From the NCBI GenBank assembly GCA_002418205.1, contig DIDP01000029.1, positions 1 to 37,142 on the forward strand: a stretch of 37,142 bases of DNA. Reading direction: 5' to 3'. Both the position numbers and the translations under genes were made by a program. The DNA comes from Anaerolineales bacterium UBA5797. Lineage in GTDB: Bacteria; Chloroflexota; Anaerolineae; Anaerolineales; Villigracilaceae. Of the stretch, positions 1 through 5,789 are shown in pieces. Below the pieces are notes generated by a model that ran no database searches, was not told the DNA's origin, and was given only the letters and a program-made list of their open reading frames with translations. Position 1 is the first letter of the stretch; each line of letters opens with the position of its first letter.

Positions 1-18
1 CCGCAGTTGCGAGGCTTG

Positions 19-92
19 TGGGCGCTAAGGGACTCGAACCCCTGACCTTCTCTGTGTAAGAGAGACGCTCTAACCAACTGAGCTAAGCGCCC
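19..92 (-). tRNA. tRNA-Val (anticodon UAC)
   Basis: Read on the minus strand this folds as a complete cloverleaf of 74 nt. The acceptor stem is GGGCGCT/AGCGCCC, the D arm contains AGCTCAGTTGGTTAGAGC, and the anticodon stem TCTCT/AGAGA closes the loop CTTACAC with anticodon TAC. The T loop contains GGTTCGAGTCC. The discriminator base is A and no CCA is encoded (the next bases are CAA). It is transcribed towards the left edge of the window. Confidence 0.95.
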
Positions 93-123
93 GAACGGGT
101 GTTTCAATTGAGGGCTGTGCAAG

Positions 124-172
124 GAGACGCTCAACCCACAGGGTACTTCGCGACCAACTGAGGCAAGCGCCC
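124..172 (-). pseudogene. Degenerate 5'-half copy of the neighbouring tRNA-Val
   Basis: The stretch repeats the acceptor and D-arm end of the tRNA at 19-92. Positions 153-172 match tRNA positions 73-92 with two base changes. Positions 124-132 match the D-stem/anticodon-stem boundary. About 20 unrelated bases (133-152) sit where the D loop would close. No anticodon arm or T arm follows, so this cannot be a working tRNA. It looks like a duplication remnant. Confidence 0.6.
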
Positions 173-183
173 GTGCGCGCTAT

Positions 184-189
184 TATAAT
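184..189 (+). promoter_or_regulatory. Candidate -10 box upstream of the FAH-family gene
   Basis: A perfect TATAAT lies 34 bp before the start codon at 223, in an AT-rich patch. No convincing -35 box is visible 16-18 bp upstream, so this is a weak call. Confidence 0.35.
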
Positions 190-222
190 ACATCATGTTA
201 CACTTGAAGCATCGGAGGAAAA

Positions 223-987
223 ATGCGTATTGTTCGTTACGAGTTAAAAGAAGGAAGAGCCAAACCCAAATACGGATGGCTGCTGGATGACAAGGTCGGC
301 GAGATCGGCGGCAACGTCTTCGGGCGTTATCGCCGCAAGGAAGCTGAAACGCCTCTCGCGGACGTCAGGCTGCTTGCCCCTTCCGAGCCGGGCAAAATCG
401 TATGCGTGGGACGCAACTACGTCGAACACGCCAAGGAATTGGGCAACGAAGTGCCGCAGGTTCCGCTCATCTTTTTGAAACCGTCCTCCTCCATCATCAA
501 CCCCGGCGATGCGATCGTCCTGCCGCCGCAATCCGCACAGGTGGAACATGAGGGCGAACTGGTCGTCGTCATCGGCAAGCGCGGACGGAACATCACCGCC
601 GAGAACGCCAGGAAATATGTCCTGGGGTACACCGTCGGCAACGACGTCACCGCGCGCGACCTGCAGAGAACGGATGGCCAATGGACGCGCGCCAAGGGCT
701 TCGACACCTTCTGTCCGTTCGGGCCGTGGATCGACACCGAGTTCGATCCCGCGGATGCAGTCCTCACGGTCCGCGTGAACGGGCAGATGCGGCAGATGGC
801 GTCCACGCGCGATATGGTCTTCAATGTCGGCGTGTTGATCGCCTACATCTCATCCGTCATGACGCTTGAGCCCGGCGACCTGATCTTCACCGGCACGCCT
901 GCGGGGGTCGGCGAACTGAAAAACGGCGACCGGGTCGAAGTGGAGATCGAGGGTTTGGGCAGTTTGAGCAACCCTGTACAATCGTAG
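223..987 (+). CDS. Fumarylacetoacetate hydrolase family protein
   Basis: 254 aa, a usual length for single-domain bacterial FAH-superfamily enzymes (2-hydroxyhepta-2,4-dienedioate isomerase / acylpyruvate hydrolase type). These cytoplasmic Mg/Mn-dependent enzymes cleave or isomerise C-C bonds in 1,3-diketo acids. Visible marks are the entry motif CVGRNYVEHAKELG (61-74), the metal-binding ExE in EHEGEL (108-113), the aspartate in GNDVTARDLQ (139-148), the catalytic lysine in KGFDTFCPFGPW (158-169) and the late block FTGTPAGVG. The start is set by GGAGGA at 213-218, five bases before ATG. The next gene starts 11 bases after the stop, so the two are probably co-transcribed. Substrate cannot be named; no aromatic degradation genes flank it, apart from a VOC protein 6 kb away. 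Confidence 0.92.
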   Translation: MRIVRYELKEGRAKPKYGWLLDDKVGEIGGNVFGRYRRKEAETPLADVRLLAPSEPGKIVCVGRNYVEHAKELGNEVPQVPLIFLKPSSSIINPGDAIVLPPQSAQVEHEGELVVVIGKRGRNITAENARKYVLGYTVGNDVTARDLQRTDGQWTRAKGFDTFCPFGPWIDTEFDPADAVLTVRVNGQMRQMASTRDMVFNVGVLIAYISSVMTLEPGDLIFTGTPAGVGELKNGDRVEVEIEGLGSLSNPVQS

Positions 988-998
988 AAGGCAAGTCC

Positions 999-1556
999 AT
1001 GCGTATTACAAAACATTTCCGCACCGACCAGGAGACGATCCTGCATTTTTTGGATGTATTGGGCGGGGGCTCGGCGGTCCTCTCGGGCAGCAAGCATGCC
1101 AGTCCCGGCTTTTTCATCTTTGCACATACGTTCATCGCTGAATACATCGAAGGGATGTTCTTCAGGAAGGAGGCGTTATTGATCCAGGCTTTGGAAGATA
1201 ACGGCTTCCCCTCTGATGATGGACCGGTCGGCGCGATGAGGGCGGAACAGAAGAAAAGCCGCGAATCCGCCGAACAGATGTTGAACGCCGCAAAGGACTG
1301 GCAGGAGGGCGACACGAACGCACGCGGCGAGGTCGGCTGGGCGACCAGCGAATACACCTCCACGCTCCGGAAACATCTTGAGCGCTTGAAGAACCTGATC
1401 TTCCCTCTGCTCGAGCAAAATATTTCTCCCGATGATGAACACAAGATCTCGGAGGGATTGAACAAGATCGCTTTTGAGGTCAATTCAAAAGGGGAACCGG
1501 ATAAATATACCAAGCTGATCGAGACCCTCGAGGATGAGTTGAGCGATTGGAAGTAA
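999..1556 (+). CDS. Hemerythrin-like (HHE-type) protein with missing metal ligands
   Basis: 185 aa, all-helical, no signal peptide. Spacing of the helices and the block EALLIQALEDNGFPSDDGP-GAM-AEQ-SR (58-89) follow the HHE cation-binding family, as does KHLERLKNLIFPLLEQ (125-140). In the family these blocks carry the di-iron ligands as HHxxE, EH and HxxxE. Here only H16, E58 and H126 are in plausible places: the paired histidines of helix 2 read as FF, the EH of helix 3 reads EQ, and the acid after H126 is leucine. If this is an HHE protein, it probably no longer holds a normal di-iron centre. It follows the FAH gene by 11 bp and precedes a terminator at 1563-1588. Fold assignment is from pattern recognition only. 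Confidence 0.6.
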   Translation: MRITKHFRTDQETILHFLDVLGGGSAVLSGSKHASPGFFIFAHTFIAEYIEGMFFRKEALLIQALEDNGFPSDDGPVGAMRAEQKKSRESAEQMLNAAKDWQEGDTNARGEVGWATSEYTSTLRKHLERLKNLIFPLLEQNISPDDEHKISEGLNKIAFEVNSKGEPDKYTKLIETLEDELSDWK

Positions 1557-1562
1557 ACGAGG

Positions 1563-1595
1563 AACGACGGACATAAACGTCCGTTGTTTTGTTTT
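1563..1595 (+). terminator. Rho-independent terminator after the FAH/HHE pair
   Basis: Arms at 1563-1572 and 1579-1588 pair over 10 bp with one G:U, closing a 6-nt loop. A T-rich run (TTTTGTTTT) overlaps and follows the right arm. It lies 7 bp after the HHE-like stop codon. Confidence 0.75.
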
Positions 1596-1607
1596 AACTT
1601 CTGCTTT

Positions 1608-1643
1608 TTGAATCTGAGAAAGGCGGGTAAAATTATATATAAT
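1608..1643 (+). promoter_or_regulatory. Possible promoter for the cupin gene group
   Basis: The AT-rich run TTATATATAATTT at 1633-1645 contains TATAAT (1638-1643). TTGAAT at 1608-1613 is badly spaced (19 or 24 bp, depending on the -10 chosen). It follows the terminator and precedes the cupin gene, so a promoter is expected here; the exact hexamers are uncertain. Confidence 0.35.
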
Positions 1644-1654
1644 TTCAGTGGATA

Positions 1655-1748
1655 TGTCGTTGCGAGTGGCGCCTGGCGCCGCAAAGCAATCCCCTGCTTG
1701 CCTCTGGAGATTGCTTCGTTGGGAAGAGTGCCCTTCTCGCAATAACAC
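1655..1748. repeat. REPIN-like repeat family A, copy 1
   Basis: An inverted repeat of the pattern TGTCATTGCGAG...GAAGCAATC / GATTGCTTC...CTCGCAATGACA. Each half also folds alone (ATTGC against GCAAT). It fills most of the space between terminator and cupin RBS. A TTG or ATG read-through inside it extends the cupin frame artificially. Confidence 0.8.
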
Positions 1749-1758
1749 GGAGGACTCC

Positions 1759-2085
1759 ATGCAAGCCTACGAACTCACCCAACTCATTTCCCGGCAAAAA
1801 GACTCGAACAAACTCTACCTTGAATTCCTCAAGCTCCCCGACCTCAGCATGGGACTATACGTCCTCCCCGCAGGCGGCACGGATCCCCAGTCACCGCACA
1901 CCGAGGATGAGATCTATTACGTGGTCAGCGGACGAGCGCAGATCAAAGTGGCAGATGAAGACCGCGCCGTGCAGGCGGGATCCATCGTCTACGTGGCAAA
2001 GAACGTGGAGCATCGCTTCCATTCGATCGAGGAAGAGTTGAAGGTGATTGTGTTCTTCGCGCCAGCGGAGTATTCGAATAAATAA
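1759..2085 (+). CDS. Small single-domain cupin protein
   Basis: 108 aa beta-barrel cupin_2 type. Motif 1 is seen as H47-T-E-D-E51-(x6)-G, and motif 2 as G74-SIVYVAKNVEH85. This leaves a His/Glu/His set able to bind one metal ion. The start at 1759 is chosen because CGGAGG (1748-1753) precedes it; the longer frame from 1648 would run through repeat A. Proteins of this size are stand-alone sugar, amino-acid or oxyanion-binding cupins or dioxygenases, and the substrate cannot be told from sequence. It is followed 86 bp later by the GcvT-like gene and probably shares its pathway. Confidence 0.85.
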   Translation: MQAYELTQLISRQKDSNKLYLEFLKLPDLSMGLYVLPAGGTDPQSPHTEDEIYYVVSGRAQIKVADEDRAVQAGSIVYVAKNVEHRFHSIEEELKVIVFFAPAEYSNK

Positions 2086-2093
2086 ATTTACTG

Positions 2094-2160
2094 CAAAGTG
2101 CGCCAAGCACGCGAAAATTAAAAAAGTTTTCTTTGCGCCCTTTGCGTGCTTTGCGGTTCA
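2094..2160. repeat. Repeat family C (GCAAAG...CACGC inverted repeat)
   Basis: Two imperfectly complementary arms rich in GCAAAG/CTTTGCG and GCACGC/GCGTGC flank an AT-rich centre (AATTAAAAAAGTTTT). Half of a similar element is seen again at 32362-32405. It lies between the cupin stop and the GcvT-like RBS. Confidence 0.6.
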
Positions 2161-2171
2161 AGAAGGTATCC

Positions 2172-3368
2172 ATGTTCAACCTCAAAACCACCCCCTTCCA
2201 CGAACGGACGTCCGCGTTGTGCCAGCCGCAGAACTGGCGCAAGTGGGCGGGTTATTTTGTCGTCGGCTCATACGAGCACGTACTCGACCGCGAGTATTGG
2301 GCGATCCGCAATGCGGCGGCGCTGATCGATGTCACACCATTGATCAAGTACATCATCCAAGGCAAGGATGCGGCGGCGCTTCTGCATCGCGTCACCACAC
2401 GCGACATCCACAAGATGAAAGTGGGACAGGTCGCCTACACGGGCTGGTGTGACGAGGATGGCAAGATGATCGACGATGGCACCGTCTCCCGCCTCGAAGA
2501 TCGGACCTTTCGCCTGACTGCCGCGGAACCGAACCTGCGCTGGCTGACGATGAACGCGGTCGGCATGGACGCATCCATCACCGAGGTGACGGATGACATG
2601 GCGGCGCTCAGTTTTCAGGGACCGAACACCCGCAAGGTGTTGAATCTCGTCTGCGAAAAATCTGTGGACGATTTGAAGTACTTCCGCTTGATGACAAACA
2701 AAATCAAAGGCGTAGACGTGACCATTTCCCGCACCGGCTACACCGGCGACCTAGGTTACGAAATTTGGATGAATAACAAAGACGCGCTCAAAATTTGGGA
2801 TGCGTTGATGGAAGTTGGCGCGGACTACGGCATCACCCCCGTCGGCATTCTGGCAATGGACATGGCGCGCGTGGAGGCGGGTCTGTTCATGCTCGACGTG
2901 GATTACACCTCCACCACCCATGCATGGATCGAATCGCAGAAATCCTCTCCATTCGAGTTGGGACTTGATTGGACCGTGGCACTCGATAAGCCGGGTTATT
3001 TTGTCGGTCGCCGCGCATTGGAGCGTGAAAAGAAAAACGGTTCTGAATGGAAGATGGTTGGCTTGGCAGTGGACTGGGTGGGCATGGAAGATATTTTCAA
3101 GCGTATCGACTTGCCACCACAAATTCCCGGCTCCGCGATCCGCGCCAGCCTGCCTGTGATGGTGGGCAATGTTCAAGTTGGCTATGCTTCTACTTCTACA
3201 TGGTCACCGCTGCTCAAGACCTACATCGCCCTCGCTCATTTACAACGTCCCTACTACGAGATCGGCACCGACGTCCGCATGGAAATTACGGTCGAGCATC
3301 ACCGTCAGCACGCGCCGGCGAAGGTTGTTAAATTACCATTCTATGAACCCGAATGGAAAAAGAAATGA
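2172..3368 (+). CDS. GcvT-like tetrahydrofolate-dependent aminomethyl/methyltransferase
   Basis: 398 aa, about the length of the glycine-cleavage T protein family (GCV_T plus GCV_T_C). Family marks are DVTPLIKYIIQGKDAAALLHRVTTRDI near the N-terminus, SFQGPNTRKVL, the strong block SRTGYTGDLGYEIWM with its folate-binding acidic residue, DMARVEAGL, and GYFVGRRALEREK leading into the C-terminal domain. Family members move a one-carbon unit from glycine, dimethylglycine, sarcosine or DMSP to tetrahydrofolate. No GcvH, GcvP or other glycine-cleavage genes are near, and neighbours are a cupin and two FAD oxidoreductases. A dedicated demethylase is therefore more likely than the housekeeping T protein. 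The start is at 2172 after AGAAGG (2161-2166); the longer frame from 2133 comes from repeat C. The stop overlaps the next start as ATGA. Confidence 0.88.
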   Translation: MFNLKTTPFHERTSALCQPQNWRKWAGYFVVGSYEHVLDREYWAIRNAAALIDVTPLIKYIIQGKDAAALLHRVTTRDIHKMKVGQVAYTGWCDEDGKMIDDGTVSRLEDRTFRLTAAEPNLRWLTMNAVGMDASITEVTDDMAALSFQGPNTRKVLNLVCEKSVDDLKYFRLMTNKIKGVDVTISRTGYTGDLGYEIWMNNKDALKIWDALMEVGADYGITPVGILAMDMARVEAGLFMLDVDYTSTTHAWIESQKSSPFELGLDWTVALDKPGYFVGRRALEREKKNGSEWKMVGLAVDWVGMEDIFKRIDLPPQIPGSAIRASLPVMVGNVQVGYASTSTWSPLLKTYIALAHLQRPYYEIGTDVRMEITVEHHRQHAPAKVVKLPFYEPEWKKK

Positions 3369-3964
3369 GTACACATTTGAAATTATCATTTCACCCGGCT
3401 ACGCCTGACCGCTGGGTGGACCTTGAGTCACTTTTCGGAACTTCAGGTGCGGATGATGGCTGTTGGTGCATGACCTGGCGGCAAAGCGAGTCTCAACTCG
3501 AGAATGCCACGTCTGAAAGTAACCGTGTTTCATTCAAAGGTCAAATTGACTCTGGGGTTTCACCGGGATTACTCGCCTACATTGGCGATAAAGCAGTGGG
3601 CTGGTGCGGTGTGAGTCCACGAGCCAGTTTTGTCCGTTTGGAACATCATCCTTACTTTCGGAATCCTACTACTGATAAAAAGATATGGACGATCATTTGT
3701 CTCTTCGTTCATAAGCAGGCACGCAAACAAGGTGTGGCTACCGCGCTATTAAACGCAGCAGTGAAGTATGCAATCGCAAACGGCGCTCAAGCCATCGAGG
3801 CATATCCTGTTAATTCACACGAAAAGCCGCTAACTGCAAAAGAGGCTTTTCCCGGAACAGTGCCCATGTTCCTTAAGGCAGGATTTAAAGAAATCACTGT
3901 CACAGAGGCGAAGAGTCGCAGCGGCAGTTTCTTTCGTTCGATTGTCCGCTACGATGTATCTTGA
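3365..3964 (+). CDS. GNAT-family N-acetyltransferase
   Basis: 199 aa. The acetyl-CoA-binding motif A is visible as IWTIICLFVHKQARKQGVAT (R/Q-x-x-G-x-A/G at RKQGVA), followed by ALLNAAVKYAIANGA and a late MFLKAGFKEI, as in GNAT enzymes. Substrate is unknown. The start chosen overlaps the previous stop (ATGA at 3365-3368); an alternative ATG at 3353 adds four residues. Base use looks clearly more AT-rich than in the genes on either side. A second copy of the 3' end of the upstream methyltransferase lies directly after this gene (3967-4005), so this looks like an inserted gene. Confidence 0.85.
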   Translation: MSTHLKLSFHPATPDRWVDLESLFGTSGADDGCWCMTWRQSESQLENATSESNRVSFKGQIDSGVSPGLLAYIGDKAVGWCGVSPRASFVRLEHHPYFRNPTTDKKIWTIICLFVHKQARKQGVATALLNAAVKYAIANGAQAIEAYPVNSHEKPLTAKEAFPGTVPMFLKAGFKEITVTEAKSRSGSFFRSIVRYDVS

Positions 3965-3966
3965 GG

Positions 3967-4005
3967 AAGGTTCCGTTTTACGTACCTGAATGGAAGAAGG
4001 AATAA
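3967..4005 (+). pseudogene. Detached C-terminal fragment of a GcvT-like gene
   Basis: In frame this reads KVPFYVPEWKKE then TAA. It matches the end of the protein at 2172-3368, which reads KLPFYEPEWKKK then TGA. It has no start and no upstream coding part. It begins 2 bp after the GNAT stop. The simplest reading is that the GNAT gene entered at the 3' end of a GcvT-like gene and displaced or duplicated its last dozen codons. Confidence 0.7.
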
Positions 4006-4007
4006 CC

Positions 4008-4095
4008 TGTCACTGCGAGGAGCGATAGTGACGAAGCAATCCCCAACCAATCAGGAGATTGCTTCGTGGCGCTTGCAGCGTCCCTCGCAATGACA
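4008..4095. repeat. REPIN-like repeat family A, copy 2
   Basis: Left arm TGTCACTGCGAGG at 4008-4020 and right arm CCTCGCAATGACA at 4083-4095, with internal GAAGCAATCCCC / GGAGATTGCTTCG. It lies between the GcvT fragment and the FAD oxidoreductase RBS. Confidence 0.85.
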
Positions 4096-4114
4096 TTTGA
4101 CCAAGGACTTATTC

Positions 4115-5716
4115 ATGACATCCAATCAATATGACGCAATCATCATCGGCGGCGGGCACAATGGACTGGTCGCCGCGGCATATCTTGCCCGTGCCGGCAA
4201 GAAAGTGGTCGTGCTCGAACGCCGACCGATCGTAGGCGGCGCGGCGGTGACGGAGGAGATCTTCCCCGGCTACAAGTTCACCGAGTTCTCGTACGTGGTG
4301 AGTCTCTTGCGCCCGGAGATCATCCGCGATTTGGAACTGCCCAAACATGGACTGAAAATCCTCCCGCTGCCATCAACATTTACTCCAATGGAGTACGGCG
4401 ACTACCTCGCCGCATGGGATGACCACGATCTGACTCGCCGCGAGCTGTATCGTCATTCGCCCAAGGACGCGGAAGCCTACGATGAATACGCTCGTGTTAT
4501 GGCGCGCGCGGCGAAGGCGATCAAGCCCATCATCAATCTGATTCCGCCTGACCCGTCTTCGATGAGCATCCGTGATTTGATGGGCTTGCTCAAGGTTGGT
4601 CAATACGCGGCGAGTCTCAAAGAAAAAGAACTGTATATGATTGCCAAACTCGCCACGCAATCATCCGCGGACTTGCTTGAAGAGTGGTTCGAGACCGACG
4701 CGCTCAAAGGCACCAAAGCCGCCAGCGGGATCATCGGGACGTTCCTCGGTCCGCGCTCGCCGGGCACTGCGTACGTGCTGCTCCATCATTACATGGGCGA
4801 AATAGATGGCGCGTTCCGCGCCTGGGGTTTTGCCAAGAACGGCTCTGGCGGAGTCAGCGGCTCGATCTACAACGCGGCGAAAGCGCTCGGGGTGGAGACG
4901 AGAGTCAATAGTTCTGTGAAGCAGGTCAAGGTCAAGAATGGACGCGCTGTGGGTGTCGTCCTGGAGAACGGCGATGAGATCGATTCCAAAGTTGTGATGT
5001 CTGCCGCCGACCCGAAGCGAACCTTCCTGCAATTCGTCGAGGGTAAATATTTCCCCGATGATTTTGTGACCGCGATTCAAAACTTCCGCACGCGCGGTTC
5101 CTCGGGCAAGGTCAATATCGCCTTGAGCAAACTGCCGAACTTCACCGCGCTGCCGTACAAAGGCAACGGCGCGGATTCGGTTTTGCATCGCGGCGCGGTG
5201 TCGATCAGCCCAAGCATTGACTACATCGAACGCGCGTACGACGACGCGAAGTATGGGCAGATTTCGAAGCGACCGTATCTCGACATGATCTTCCCTTCGA
5301 TGATCGACCCCGGCATGGCGCCGCCTGGACAGCACGTGATGTCCTGCTTTGTGCAGTATGCGCCGTATGATCTGGAGGGAGGATGGAATGATCAGAAACG
5401 AGACGAACTCGGCGAAGCGGTTATCGCGACCATCGAAGAATACGCGCCGAACATCCGTGAGTGCATCGTGGGGATGCAGGTGATTTCACCAAAAGATATT
5501 GAATCCATCGCGGGCATCACCGGCGGAAATATTTTCCATGGCGAATTGCTGCTTCATCAAATTTTCTTTTTGCGTCCTGTGCCGCAGTGGGCGGACTTCC
5601 GCACGCCGCTCAAAGGCTACTACTTCGGCGCGAGCGGAGCGCATCCCGGCGGCGGAGTCATGGGCGCGCCCGGCATGTTGGCGGCGAAGGAGATTTTGAA
5701 GGATGGAGTCATCTAA
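4115..5716 (+). CDS. Phytoene-desaturase-family FAD oxidoreductase, copy 1
   Basis: 533 aa, typical for the NAD(P)/FAD-dependent amine-oxidase/phytoene-desaturase superfamily (PYROXD2/CrtI-like). The N-terminal Rossmann motif is IIGGGHNGLVAAAYLARAGKKVVVLERR (residues 10-37), and the C-terminal FAD-binding block is YYFGASGAHPGGGVMGAPG. No signal peptide is seen. AAGGA at 4103-4107 supports the start at 4115, rather than TTG 4097 inside repeat-adjacent sequence. The next gene is a clear paralogue in tandem. Nothing here points to carotenoid synthesis (no CrtB or CrtE), so a role in oxidising the substrate handled by the GcvT-like enzyme is possible but unproven. Confidence 0.88.
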   Translation: MTSNQYDAIIIGGGHNGLVAAAYLARAGKKVVVLERRPIVGGAAVTEEIFPGYKFTEFSYVVSLLRPEIIRDLELPKHGLKILPLPSTFTPMEYGDYLAAWDDHDLTRRELYRHSPKDAEAYDEYARVMARAAKAIKPIINLIPPDPSSMSIRDLMGLLKVGQYAASLKEKELYMIAKLATQSSADLLEEWFETDALKGTKAASGIIGTFLGPRSPGTAYVLLHHYMGEIDGAFRAWGFAKNGSGGVSGSIYNAAKALGVETRVNSSVKQVKVKNGRAVGVVLENGDEIDSKVVMSAADPKRTFLQFVEGKYFPDDFVTAIQNFRTRGSSGKVNIALSKLPNFTALPYKGNGADSVLHRGAVSISPSIDYIERAYDDAKYGQISKRPYLDMIFPSMIDPGMAPPGQHVMSCFVQYAPYDLEGGWNDQKRDELGEAVIATIEEYAPNIRECIVGMQVISPKDIESIAGITGGNIFHGELLLHQIFFLRPVPQWADFRTPLKGYYFGASGAHPGGGVMGAPGMLAAKEILKDGVI

Positions 5717-5776
5717 CCACGGAGACTCGGAGACGCTGAGAATTTTATACTCCGTGGCTCTGTGTCTCAGTGGTTT
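5715..5776. repeat. Repeat family D (CCACGGAGAC inverted repeat)
   Basis: The arm at 5715-5741 (AACCACGGAGACTCGGAG...) is answered by an imperfect complement at 5747-5776 (...CTCTGTGTCTCAGTGGTTT). Its first two bases are the last two of the upstream TAA stop codon. It fills the space between the two FAD oxidoreductase genes. Confidence 0.65.
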
Positions 5777-5789
5777 AAAGGTTTGAACC

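Noticed and set aside
124..172. Second tRNA gene upstream of tRNA-Val.
   Set aside because: Only acceptor/D-arm sequence remains; anticodon and T arms are absent.
887..1684. Long open frame on the minus strand (265 codons) across the HHE-like gene.
   Set aside because: It is antisense to two well-supported plus-strand genes and spans their terminator; the protein resembles nothing and has no RBS.
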